A stretch of DNA of 64,000 nucleotides from DAOPJM01 sp964490325 (GCA_964490325.1 CAZBBX010000007.1:3815-67814), one strand, 5' to 3'. Numbered from the stretch's first letter, positions 48,979-57,378 are shown. Numbers and translations are program-made. Notes: generated from the letters alone by a model not told the origin.

Positions 48979-50019
48979 CTATGCTTCCGCTTGGATCGCC
49001 GCGATGAGCGCGTCGGTCGCCTCGTCGGGGGTCGCCCAAGAAACGCAGATGCGCATGGGGGTCAGGCCGTCCTTGGACGGCGCCCAAGGCTCGAAGGCAA
49101 AGTCCGCGCTGAGCCGTGCATGAAGCGCGTCGGGCAGCAGCGGAAAGATCTGATTGGTCTGGGGCGGCGCCAGGAAGGCGATCCCCTTTTCGGCAAGCGC
49201 GGCGGCAATGCGCAGCGCCGCCGTCACGGCCTGCTCGCCCAAGCGGAAGTACAGGCCGTCCTTTAGGAGGCAGTCGAACTGCAGCCCCAGCAGGAAGCCC
49301 TTGGCAAGCATCGCTCCGCGCTGCTTTTGAATGTAGCGAAAGTCCCTGTCAAGCATTGGCTCGTTGAGCACCAGCGCCTCGCCGAACAGGGCGCCCTGCT
49401 TGGTGCCGCCCAGTGTGAACGCGTCGCAGCGGCAAGCCAAGGCGGCAAGATCCATGTCGCAGTACGGGGAGCCCAAGGCGTAGCCCAGCCTTGCGCCGTC
49501 GATATACAGCAGCAAGCCCAGCTCGCGGGTGACGCGATACAGCGCGTCCAGCTCCGACAGGCTGTACACGCAGCCCTTTTCGGTGGATTGGGACAGGTAG
49601 ACCAGCGCGGGCTGCACCATGTGCTCGCAGGTGGGATCGCCGCGATGCAGAAGCACTGCCTGTCGGATGGCGTCCGCGGTGATCTTGCCCGTTTCATCGG
49701 TGGGCAGCGGCAGCACCTTGTGCCCGCAGGCTTCGACCGCCCCCGATTCATGCACGGCGATATGCCCCGTTGCGGCGCAGAGCACGCCCTGATGCGGCCG
49801 CAGCGCCGCCGCGATGAGGGTAAAGTTCGTTTGCGTCCCGCCGATGCAAAAATGCACCGCCGCGTCGGGCCGCTTTGCCGCGCTGCGCACGGCGTCCCGC
49901 GCCCTGCCGCAAAGCTCGTCCTCGCCGTAGCCCACATGCTGCCGCAGATTCTCCCGCGCCAGCGCCTCCAAGACGGAGGGGTGCGCCCCCTCCAAATAAT
50001 CGCAGACAAAACTGTACAA
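48979..50019 (-). CDS. Low-specificity threonine-aldolase-like PLP enzyme
   Basis: A 346-residue fold-type I PLP enzyme. YSFVCDYLEGAHPSVLEAL starts the family, GGTQTNF binds the phosphate, LLYIDGARLGYAL holds the cofactor Asp and FTLGGTKQGALFGEA the PLP Lys. It would split threonine or other beta-hydroxy amino acids into glycine and an aldehyde. TTG at 50019 is the start, with AAGGAGG 8 bp before it. The promoter (50044-50071) is monocistronic. The C-terminal 37 residues are repeated after the stop, and the gene abuts a truncated mglB. Confidence 0.9.
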   Translation of the reverse strand: MYSFVCDYLEGAHPSVLEALARENLRQHVGYGEDELCGRARDAVRSAAKRPDAAVHFCIGGTQTNFTLIAAALRPHQGVLCAATGHIAVHESGAVEACGHKVLPLPTDETGKITADAIRQAVLLHRGDPTCEHMVQPALVYLSQSTEKGCVYSLSELDALYRVTRELGLLLYIDGARLGYALGSPYCDMDLAALACRCDAFTLGGTKQGALFGEALVLNEPMLDRDFRYIQKQRGAMLAKGFLLGLQFDCLLKDGLYFRLGEQAVTAALRIAAALAEKGIAFLAPPQTNQIFPLLPDALHARLSADFAFEPWAPSKDGLTPMRICVSWATPDEATDALIAAIQAEA

Positions 50020-50043
50020 AGCGTCGTCCTCCTTGTTTGCACC

Positions 50044-50071
50044 AGTATACCACGCCAGAGGGAAAAAGCAA
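50044..50071 (-). promoter_or_regulatory. Promoter of the aldolase gene
   Basis: Minus-strand TTGCTT (50066-50071), 16-bp spacer, TATACT (50044-50049). The mglB remnant begins about 10 bp beyond the -35 box. Confidence 0.65.
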
Positions 50072-50081
50072 AGCGGCACGC

Positions 50082-50150
50082 TGCATCAACGGCGAGACCG
50101 TTGACACCTACAACTGGGTCGACTACCAGAAGATCACCGCAGCCAACTAA
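50082..50150 (+). pseudogene. mglB: 3' remnant of a sugar-binding protein gene (mglB)
   Basis: Twenty-two sense codons ending in TAA: CINGETVDTYNWVDYQKIT plus AAN. This is the conserved C-terminus of galactose/ribose-type periplasmic binding proteins and sits where mglB is expected, directly before mglA, with a strong hairpin between. No start codon or the other 300 or so residues exist; the sequence abuts the promoter of the divergent aldolase gene. A deletion, rearrangement or misjoin removed the rest. Confidence 0.75.
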
Positions 50151-50165
50151 CAAACTGTAATTGGT

Positions 50166-50209
50166 GGGGGTCGCGCATAGAATGTCCCATGCGCGATCCC
50201 CCTTCTTTT
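50166..50209 (+). terminator. Strong hairpin between mglB remnant and mglA
   Basis: GGGGGTCGCGCAT (50166-50178) pairs with ATGCGCGATCCCCC (50189-50202) with one bulged base, then a T-rich run. Such hairpins usually lower mglA/C expression relative to mglB. Confidence 0.8.
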
Positions 50210-50249
50210 CATGGATCAACAGGCGGAAATGCACAAGCAAGGGGGCAAC

Positions 50250-51764
50250 ATGTCGGAATACATCCTGGAAATGAAAGGGGTAAGCAAATCGTTCCCCGGC
50301 GTGAAGGCGCTGGACAACGTTGAGCTGCACCTGCGGCCCGGAAGCGTTCACGCGCTCATGGGCGAGAACGGCGCGGGGAAATCCACGCTGATGAAGTGCC
50401 TGTTCGGCGTCTACAAAATGGACGCGGGAGAGATCCTCTACAACGATCAGGTCGTGAAGATCGAGAACCCCTTTGATGCGCTCAAGAAGGGCATAGCCAT
50501 GGTGCATCAGGAGCTGCAGCCGATCCCCGACCGATCCATTGCGGAGAACATCTATTGTGGGCGCTATCCCATCAAAAAGTTTTTAGGCTTCATCAAGATC
50601 GTCGATCACAAGAAGCTCTACAGGGACACCGGCGAGCTGCTCAAGCGCTTGGGCATGGGCTTCGATCCGAAGGCCAAGCTGGGCTCCCTGTCGGTCTCAC
50701 AGATGCAGCTTGTGGAGATCGCCAAGGCCGTCTCCGCCAACGCCAAGATCGTTATTATGGACGAACCCACCTCCTCCCTGACGCAAAACGAGGTCGAGGT
50801 GCTGTTTGGCATCATCAACAAGCTGCGGGATCAGGGCTGCAGCATCATCTACATCTCGCACAAGATGGAGGAGATATTGCGCATATCCGACGAGGTCACC
50901 ATCATGCGCGACGGAAAATACATCGGCACTTGGCCCTCCAAGGAACTGACCACGGACATGATCATCACCAAGATGGTCGGCCGCGAGCTGACCAACCTCT
51001 ATCCGCCCAAGGAGAACGCCCCCGGCGACGTGGTGTTCAAGGTGGAGCACTACTCCTCTATCCATGCGCGCTCCTTCCAAGACGTGAGCTTCGATCTGCG
51101 TAAGGGCGAGATCCTTGGCGTGGCGGGCTTGGTGGGCGCACAGCGCACCGAGCTGATGGAGGGCGTCTTTGGCCTGCGTGCGATCACAAGCGGCCACGTG
51201 ACCTACCTTGGCAAGGATCTGAAGATCACCCGACCGCAGGACGCCATCCGACACGGCATCGCGCTGCTCACCGAGGATCGGCGCGGCAGCGGCATCTTTG
51301 GGGTGCTCAGCGTGGCGGACAACGTGTCCGTGGCGTCGCTTAGCCAGTATTTGGAGTATCGCATCATGCTAAACGACCGAAAGATCGCCAAGCTCGTCAA
51401 GGACAACGTGGAAAAGCTGAGCATCAAAACGCCTTCCATCAAGACGCCCATCAAGTCGCTTTCGGGCGGCAACCAGCAGAAGGTGATCATCAGCCGCTGG
51501 CTGGCCAACGACCCCGACGTGCTGATCATGGACGAGCCGACCCGCGGCATCGATGTGGGCGCCAAGTACGAGATCTACTGCATCATCGAGGAACTGGCCA
51601 AGCAGGGCAAGTCCATCATCATGATCAGCTCCGAAATGCCGGAGCTCATCGGCATGGCCGATCGGATCATGGTCATGTGCGAGGGCCGCTTGACAGGCGT
51701 CGTCGAGGGCGGCGACATGAACCAAGAGAAGATCATGGAACTGGCCACGCGCTTTGCTTCCTAA
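50250..51764 (+). CDS. mglA: Sugar ABC transporter ATP-binding protein
   Basis: A 504-residue protein with two ATPase domains. The first has MGENGAGKSTLMKCLFG, IVIMDEPTSSLTQNE and ISHKMEEI; the second has LSGGNQQKVIISRWLAND and VLIMDEPTRGIDVGAKYEI but a degenerate Walker A, as in MglA/RbsA. It drives uptake of galactose or a related sugar. The ATG at 50250 begins the conserved sequence. With no intact mglB it may work with a binding protein encoded elsewhere. Confidence 0.94.
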   Translation: MSEYILEMKGVSKSFPGVKALDNVELHLRPGSVHALMGENGAGKSTLMKCLFGVYKMDAGEILYNDQVVKIENPFDALKKGIAMVHQELQPIPDRSIAENIYCGRYPIKKFLGFIKIVDHKKLYRDTGELLKRLGMGFDPKAKLGSLSVSQMQLVEIAKAVSANAKIVIMDEPTSSLTQNEVEVLFGIINKLRDQGCSIIYISHKMEEILRISDEVTIMRDGKYIGTWPSKELTTDMIITKMVGRELTNLYPPKENAPGDVVFKVEHYSSIHARSFQDVSFDLRKGEILGVAGLVGAQRTELMEGVFGLRAITSGHVTYLGKDLKITRPQDAIRHGIALLTEDRRGSGIFGVLSVADNVSVASLSQYLEYRIMLNDRKIAKLVKDNVEKLSIKTPSIKTPIKSLSGGNQQKVIISRWLANDPDVLIMDEPTRGIDVGAKYEIYCIIEELAKQGKSIIMISSEMPELIGMADRIMVMCEGRLTGVVEGGDMNQEKIMELATRFAS

Positions 51765-51779
51765 AGAACGGAGTACAGT

Positions 51780-52771
51780 ATGCAAGAAAAAAATCAATCG
51801 GGAATTTCCTTTTGAACAACGCCATCATCATCATGATGATCGGCGCGGCGATCGTGGTCGGCATCCTGCGCCCCACGTTCTTCTCCCTGTATAACCTCAA
51901 GAATTTGGTCAGCAATACGGCGGTTCGTTTCATCATTGCACTGGGCGTGTCGGGCTGCCTTATCACCAAGGGCACCGACCTGTCCGCAGGCCGCGTGGTG
52001 GGTCTTGCCGCGTGTCTGGCCGCCACCTTCATGCAGCGCGGGGATTACGCCTCCCGCGTGTTCCCCAACATCGGCGAGCTGCCCATCTTGGTGGTGCTGC
52101 TGGGCGTGGTGCTCATCACCATGTTCATCGGCCTGCTCAACGGCGTGGTCGTGGCGTACCTTTCGGTGCCGCCCTTTATTGCAACGCTGGGTATGCAGAC
52201 CATCGTGTACGGCGTCTGCTTGGTGTTCACAGGCGCACAGCCCATCGGCGGCCTGCGCTACGACTACACCAACATCTCCTCAGGCTCCCTGTTTGGGGTG
52301 CAGTTCCTTCCCTGCTTGGGACTTATCGCCTTGGTGATAGGCATCATCATGTGGTTCGTGTACAACAAGACCCCGCACGGCAAGTACATGTACGCCATCG
52401 GCGGCAATGAGAACTCGGCGGAGGTCTCGGGCATCAACACCTCCAGGACCAAGATCATCATTTATGCCACGGCGGGTCTGTTGTACGGCATCGCAGGCTT
52501 CCTGCTGGGCGGCAAGTCCGGCGGCGCCTCGGTGAACATGGGCATGAGCTACGAACTGGAGGCCATCGCAGGCTGCACCATTGGCGGCGTATCCACCAAC
52601 GGCGGTATCGGCAGGATCAGCGGCATCCTCATCGGCGTGCTGGTGTTCGAGCTGCTAAAGATCGCCATGCAGTTCATGGGCGTGGAGACCAGCTACACCT
52701 ACATCGTACAGGGCGTGGTCATCATCATCGCAGTCGCGCTGGATATCCGCAAGTACGTTGCAAAGAAGTGA
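51780..52771 (+). CDS. mglC: Sugar ABC transporter permease, apparent frameshift at start
   Basis: About 330 residues with 8 to 10 membrane helices (VRFIIALGVSGCLITKGTDLS onward), closely MglC/RbsC-like: GRVVGLAACLAATF, GLLNGVVVAYLSVPPFIATLG and YAIGGNENSAEVSGIN. The expected start ATG 51780, with CGGAG 6 bp upstream, is out of frame: it reads MQEKNQSGISF and stops. Adding one A to the A7 run 51787-51793 would give MQEKKSIGNFLLNN in frame with the permease. No other start exists in the permease frame before the first helix. This is a sequencing error, a null mutation or a slippage site. Confidence 0.8.
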
Positions 52772-52776
52772 CGCGT

Positions 52777-52977
52777 ATGGAGCAGAAGGTAAACGGCAGC
52801 AAATGGGACGGAAAACGCCCCGACCCCATCACGGTCGTCAAGCAGGGCTGGTATGACAAGCTGCTTGAACGCGTCCCGCTGACGGTCAAGGCGCTTGACA
52901 TCATCATTGCCATCCTGTTTGGGATCCTGATCGCCGCACTCGTCCTTGGATACCTCAAGGGCAACGGCCTACTCTAA
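52777..52977 (+). CDS. Small single-helix membrane protein
   Basis: A 66-residue protein with a basic cytoplasmic N-terminus (KWDGKRPDPITVVKQGWYDKL) and one membrane helix near residues 43 to 63 (DIIIAILFGILIAALVLGYL). It starts 5 bp after mglC and before a terminator, so it is the last gene of the mgl unit. No family recognised; a small transporter-associated subunit is possible. Confidence 0.7.
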   Translation: MEQKVNGSKWDGKRPDPITVVKQGWYDKLLERVPLTVKALDIIIAILFGILIAALVLGYLKGNGLL

Positions 52978-52995
52978 CCTCACCCCAAAAACACC

Positions 52996-53037
52996 TCGCC
53001 CCGCAGACCGACAACGGCTTTGCGGGGCGAATTTTTC
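52996..53037 (+). terminator. Terminator of the mgl operon
   Basis: TCGCCCCGC (52996-53004) pairs with GCGGGGCGA (53022-53030), then a T-run. It also lies at the end of the convergent pncB gene. Confidence 0.85.
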
Positions 53038-54283
53038 ATGCGGGCGGCGTTCGCCTTCCTGCACGGGACGGCGGCGAAAAGGGGTCAGCAGCCCGTTTCG
53101 CCTTGATGCGAAAGTCGACGGAGCGTTTCAGATACTCCAGATACTCCGCATCGCGGCACATGGCCTTACCCGGCGTATCGGACAGCTTTGCCACGGGTCT
53201 GCCGTTGACGCATTGCAGCTTGATCACGATGTTCAGCGCTCTTTGGCAGCTGTCGTTGGAGCAGAACGTCCCGATCCCAAAGGACACCTTGGCCTTGTCG
53301 CAAAAATGCTCGTACAGCGCCTGCGCCTTGTCAAAGTCCAGACTGTCGCTGAACAGCAGCAGCTTGGTCTTGGGATCCACGCCGAAGGCTCTGTAGTGCG
53401 CCAGGATCTTCTCACCCCAAGCGTAGGGATCGCCGCTGTCGTGGCGAACCCCCGTGTAGTTGTTGACCATGGATCGATCGAAGTCCAGCAGGAACAGATC
53501 GGTGGTGATGGTGTCCGTCAGTGCGGTGCCGTTATCGCCCCTGTACTCGTCATACCAGTCCTGCATGGCATAATGGTTGGTGTACGCCAAGGGGATGGAG
53601 TCGATGCCCTGATACATCTGCACAAATTCATGCGCATAGGTGCCGATGGGGGTGATGTGATACTTCATCGCCAGATACACGTTGGAGGTGCCAACGCAGT
53701 TTTTGGTCTCCGTAACGAAGCGCCGCACGACCGTGTCCTGCCATTCACGGGAGAGGCGGCGCCTGCAGCCGAACTCCGCAAAACGGAAGGTATAGGTGCC
53801 GTCGTTCATCGCACGGATCTTGGCGTCCAAGCGTTCTGTGGCGGAACGAAGCAGCAGCTCGTACTCATAGGAAAGGCGGAAGTACACCTCATTGATGATC
53901 TCGAGAAGATAGATCTCAAACTGCATGGCGGAAAACAGGGGACCGTCCACCACAACGGACAGCTCGCCGTCTGACGACAGATCCACCGCAACATAGTCGC
54001 GCAGAGGCCGCCAAAGGCGCAGGAACTCGACATAATCGTCCTTGATGAAGCGGATGGAGCGCAGGTAGTCCAGCTCCTCGCGGCGGAAGGTCAGCGTACA
54101 GAGCTGATCGACCTGAGCGCGGATCTCATCGGCCATCTCCTGCGTAAAGACCACGTCCTTGCTGCGGCACTTGAAGTAGTACTGTCCGCACAGATCCGTG
54201 TGCTTGTGAAAGATCACTTGATCCATGTTGAACTTGTAAAGATCCGTGTCCAACAGCGACACGATGATGGGCTCCAGTTTCAT
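53036..54283 (-). CDS. pncB: Nicotinate phosphoribosyltransferase
   Basis: A 415-residue enzyme that joins nicotinate and PRPP with ATP to make nicotinate mononucleotide. SLLDTDLYKFNMDQVIFHKH is the N-terminal signature, FRFAEFGCRRRLSREWQDTV and GTSNVYLAMKYHITPIGTYAHEF are active-site motifs with the phosphorylated His, and NNYTGVRHDSGDPYAWGEKI is the PRPP site. The last 30 residues are Pro/Arg-rich and unusual. GAAAGGCAGGA precedes the ATG. It is followed by nadE upstream on the same strand with 45 bp between. Confidence 0.95.
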   Translation of the reverse strand: MKLEPIIVSLLDTDLYKFNMDQVIFHKHTDLCGQYYFKCRSKDVVFTQEMADEIRAQVDQLCTLTFRREELDYLRSIRFIKDDYVEFLRLWRPLRDYVAVDLSSDGELSVVVDGPLFSAMQFEIYLLEIINEVYFRLSYEYELLLRSATERLDAKIRAMNDGTYTFRFAEFGCRRRLSREWQDTVVRRFVTETKNCVGTSNVYLAMKYHITPIGTYAHEFVQMYQGIDSIPLAYTNHYAMQDWYDEYRGDNGTALTDTITTDLFLLDFDRSMVNNYTGVRHDSGDPYAWGEKILAHYRAFGVDPKTKLLLFSDSLDFDKAQALYEHFCDKAKVSFGIGTFCSNDSCQRALNIVIKLQCVNGRPVAKLSDTPGKAMCRDAEYLEYLKRSVDFRIKAKRAADPFSPPSRAGRRTPPA

Positions 54284-54328
54284 TCCGATCCTGCCTTTCT
54301 TTGTTTCGATCGTCCTTGCCGCCGCGGC

Positions 54329-55066
54329 TCAGCATTTGATGGGGATCTTGGGATCAAAGGAGGGCATCAGCTTCAGCTTGAACAGGTTGACCCGGTGCAA
54401 GTGATCGATGTGTGCCTTCTTGATCGGATCCGCCATGACGCCCTCCCTCAGATAGCTGTCCAGCTCCGCATAGCGAAAGCCCAGACTGTCCTCGTCCGTC
54501 TTTCCGCACAGTCCGTCGCTGGGGACCTTGTCAACAAGGATCTTCGGCAGCCCCAACAGGCGGCCGATCTTTTTCACCTCGTCCACCGTCAAAAGGGAGC
54601 AGGGGCTGAAATCTCCCACGGAATCACCGTAGCGGGTGGAATAGCCCACCCAGTCCTCGGAGAGGTTGCAGGTGTTCGCCACGCGGCCGTTGTTGCTTTG
54701 AGAAACGGCGTACAGCGTGGCCATGCGGATCCTTGCAGGCAGATTGATCATGCTCTGCGTACTGAGCGGAAAGGGGATGCTGTTGATCACGCCGTCCACG
54801 GCATCCTTGATGTTCACCACAAAGTGGCGAATGCCCAGATGCTCGACAAGGAGCTTGGCCATATCGATGTCGGCCTGCACGCCGCAGGGCATCAGTACGC
54901 CTATGACGCGCTCACGACCCAACGCCTCCACGCACAGCGCGGCTACGATGGAGCTGTCCTTGCCGCCCGAAACGCCCAGCACAGCATTGCAGCCCTTTCC
55001 GTTCTCCTCGAAAAAGCGGCGGATCCATTCCACGCACTCGTCCTTGACTCTGTTTGCATCAAACAT
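54329..55066 (-). CDS. nadE: NH3-dependent NAD+ synthetase
   Basis: A 245-residue enzyme that amidates nicotinate adenine dinucleotide to NAD+. LGVSGGKDSSIVAALCVEAL is the P-loop pyrophosphatase motif, and SEDWVGYSTRYGDSVGDFSP binds the substrate. No glutaminase domain, so it uses ammonia. Together with pncB it completes nicotinate salvage except for the adenylyltransferase nadD. The start overlaps the end of the HD-domain remnant. Confidence 0.95.
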   Translation of the reverse strand: MFDANRVKDECVEWIRRFFEENGKGCNAVLGVSGGKDSSIVAALCVEALGRERVIGVLMPCGVQADIDMAKLLVEHLGIRHFVVNIKDAVDGVINSIPFPLSTQSMINLPARIRMATLYAVSQSNNGRVANTCNLSEDWVGYSTRYGDSVGDFSPCSLLTVDEVKKIGRLLGLPKILVDKVPSDGLCGKTDEDSLGFRYAELDSYLREGVMADPIKKAHIDHLHRVNLFKLKLMPSFDPKIPIKC

Positions 55067-55740
55067 GTATATACCTATCCCTCCTACAAAAATGGTTGTC
55101 CCGCAGACGGATCAAAAGCCTGCGCTCCGTAGCCGCAGCGCCGTCTCGCTTTAGGTATCCCGCTGAACAAGCTCCTCGCAGAAGCCGCAGACGGGATGTC
55201 CCGGTCTTGCCTCGATATAGGTCTTGAGCCTGCTCGGCCGCTCGATGCTGCGCGGAACCTGCGTGTGTGCCTCTGCGTGCTTCAATGTCGTCGGTCCTTG
55301 CCTCCGGGCTCGTTCCGCCGTCGGGCAGGCACAGCAGACCACACAGCTGAACGCTCCGATCGCAGTCGGTGTTCGCATGCGCTTCCGCAAAGGCCTTTAC
55401 CGCTGCACAGCCCACACTTTGCTCGGACAAGGGGCAGGCGCAGATGCAGGACAGATCCCCGTTGAGAAAGGAATGCGTCAAGCAAATATAGGTATCGTCC
55501 GCACAGCCCTGCTCCGTCAGGAAGCGATAGCTCGCACAGATGTGGTCGTTCGGATCGATCCTGCGGCCGATATCGTGCAGATAGCCAAGCTTGGCCGCAT
55601 ACTCGCCGTCCAAGCCCAAGGCGTTTGCAAGGAGAGCGGCTAGGTCGCCCACAGGGCGGCTGTCCCGTACATACGCGATGCTCTCGGGCGTCTGCAGCCC
55701 TTCAAGGAGCGGGGCATAGGCCTGCCTTGCGATCCAAGCT
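55059..55740 (-). pseudogene. Degenerate HD-domain hydrolase gene
   Basis: In one frame the sequence reads RPVGDLAALLANALGLDGEY, KLGYLHDIGRRIDPNDH and CLTHSFLNGDLS, the HD-domain pattern of short clostridial phosphohydrolases, then SVQLCGLLCLPDG, after which similarity stops. The first metal His is replaced by Arg, no ATG precedes the domain in this frame (TGA at about 55739), and a second frame (55151-55390) continues with LKTYIEARPGHPVCGFCEEL. It looks like a frameshifted relic. If expressed it would be truncated. Confidence 0.5.
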
Positions 55741-55785
55741 CATGGGCGTCCCTCTGCGGCAAATGCCGCCCGTTGGCAAGCGGCG

Positions 55786-56799
55786 TCAGACCGCTGCAAA
55801 ATAGCGGATGGTGCGGACCATCTGGCTGGTGTAGCTGTTTTCGTTGTCATACCACGCGACCACCTGCACCTGATACAGCTCCTCGCCAAGCTTGCCCACC
55901 AAGGTCTGCGTGGCGTCAAACAGGGAGCCGAAGCGGATCCCGATCACATCGGAGGACACGATGGGATCCTCGGTATAGCCCAGCGTTTCGTTGGACGCGG
56001 CCTTCATGGCGGCGTTGATGCCTTCCTTGGTGATATCCCGTCCCTTGACCACGGCGATAAGGATGGTGGTGGAGCCTGCGGGCACGGGTACGCGCTGCGC
56101 AGAGCCGATGAGCTTGCCCTGCAATTCGGGAATGACAAGGCCGATGCCCTTTGCGGCGCCTGTGGAATTGGGAACGATGTTGATGGCGGCGGCACGAGCG
56201 CGCCGAAGGTCACCCTTTTTGTGTGGGCCGTCCAGCACCATTTGATCGCCTGTGTAGGCGTGAACGGTCGTCATGATGCCGTGCTGAATGGGCGCGTACG
56301 CGTTGAGCACCTTCGCCATGGGCGCAAGGCAGTTGGTGGTGCAGGACGCCGCAGAGATGATCGTGTCCTCTGCCGTAAGGGTATCGTGGTTGACGTTGTA
56401 CACGATCGTGGGCATGGCGTCCTTGCCGGGGGCGGAGATCACCACACGCTTTGCTCCCGCCTTGAGGTGCTTGCCTGCGGCCTCCTTGGTCAGGAAGAAG
56501 CCGGTGCATTCCAAGACGATATCCACGCCGTATTCCTTCCAAGGCAGCTGCTCGGGATCGGGATTCTTGCAGACGCGTATCTCGGTCCCATCGACGATGA
56601 TGCTGTCCGCCGTGGCGCGAACGGTATCGGCCAAGGCATAGCGGCCTTGGGTGGAGTCGTACTTCAGCAGATGCGCGAGCATCATAGGATCGGTCAGGTC
56701 GTTTATGGCGACGATCTCGTATCCTTCCGCTCGGAACATTTGCCGAAAAGCAAGACGCCCGATGCGCCCGAACCCGTTGATGGCAACCTTTACCGACAT
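55786..56799 (-). CDS. gap: Glyceraldehyde-3-phosphate dehydrogenase
   Basis: A 337-residue enzyme oxidising glyceraldehyde 3-phosphate with NAD+. VKVAINGFGRIGRLAFRQM is the Rossmann motif, ISAASCTTNCLAPMAKVLN carries the catalytic Cys, and WYDNENSYTSQMVR ends the family. AAGGAGG precedes the start at 56799; the frame extends into the leader without conservation. It lies beside NAD salvage genes and needs NAD+ itself. The 5' leader is long and structured. Confidence 0.96.
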   Translation of the reverse strand: MSVKVAINGFGRIGRLAFRQMFRAEGYEIVAINDLTDPMMLAHLLKYDSTQGRYALADTVRATADSIIVDGTEIRVCKNPDPEQLPWKEYGVDIVLECTGFFLTKEAAGKHLKAGAKRVVISAPGKDAMPTIVYNVNHDTLTAEDTIISAASCTTNCLAPMAKVLNAYAPIQHGIMTTVHAYTGDQMVLDGPHKKGDLRRARAAAINIVPNSTGAAKGIGLVIPELQGKLIGSAQRVPVPAGSTTILIAVVKGRDITKEGINAAMKAASNETLGYTEDPIVSSDVIGIRFGSLFDATQTLVGKLGEELYQVQVVAWYDNENSYTSQMVRTIRYFAAV

Positions 56800-56964
56800 G
56801 ATACTTTCCTCCTTGCATACTATATACAGCCTCGCTGCTGTGTGAAAATTGAAATGGGATGGGTCGCCTTCCCGCCGCAGCCCCCCCAAAAAAGGAGCCT
56901 TACTGAAGACATACCTTCTTACACCCATCCATTTGATGATAATATAATCAGAATTGCAAGTCAA
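56800..56964 (-). promoter_or_regulatory. Promoter and structured leader of gap
   Basis: Minus-strand TTGACT (56959-56964), 17-bp spacer, TATCAT (56936-56941). The roughly 130-nt leader can close with GGATGGGT pairing to ACCCATCC about 75 nt apart, enclosing a small GAAG/CTTC hairpin and a G7 run. A cis-regulatory RNA is possible. Confidence 0.5.
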
Positions 56965-57022
56965 GCAGGAACACATATGAAATGCAAAATATGTTGTAAA
57001 ACAAGCAAAAACTGTAATACGC

Positions 57023-57051
57023 TTGCGGAACGGCGGCAAGTTTTGTAGAAT
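57023..57051 (+). promoter_or_regulatory. Promoter of the LRR-rSAM-vWA-MoxR-pnuC-nadR operon
   Basis: TTGCGG (57023-57028), 17-bp spacer, TAGAAT (57046-57051). The next genes have overlaps or short gaps, so one transcript is likely. Confidence 0.55.
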
Positions 57052-57127
57052 ACAGGCAGGCACATGCGATACGCGTAAAGAAACGATCAAAAGGGAGGGG
57101 GCGGACGATACGGACGAGGCGACCCTG

Positions 57128-57376
57128 ATGGAATTCATACGGCGGCTGCTGTCCTGTGACGACGAGTACAAAGCGCGCGGCACGCTTCTTTCGCTCAAAA
57201 GGATCCTGATGCAGCAAAACGTTCCCCAAGTACTCATTCTTCAGGTGGATGCGGCGATAGGCGGACTTCCCACCTCTTTATATGCAAAGACGCGAAGCAA
57301 AATTTCAGCGGAGGATCTGTGGAGCTGGCAGGAAGAGCAGCGTCGTCAAGAACAGCTGGTAAATGGCAGGTGTTGA
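57128..57376 (+). CDS. Small helical protein of unknown function
   Basis: An 82-residue protein from ATG 57128, MEFIRRLLSCDDEYKARGTL onward, mostly alpha-helical with a charged C-terminus (WSWQEEQRRQEQLVNGRC). No domain recognised. It is the first gene of the operon and ends 2 bp before the LRR gene. A longer start upstream is possible because GGGAGGGGG lies at 57091-57099. As a leader gene it may be an adaptor, a regulator or a substrate of the radical SAM enzyme. Confidence 0.55.
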   Translation: MEFIRRLLSCDDEYKARGTLLSLKRILMQQNVPQVLILQVDAAIGGLPTSLYAKTRSKISAEDLWSWQEEQRRQEQLVNGRC

Positions 57377-57378
57377 GG

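Noticed and set aside
48647..49090. Diversity-generating retroelement template and variable repeats
   Set aside because: No reverse transcriptase in the window and substitutions are not restricted to template adenines; many are third-position changes in G/A and C/T.
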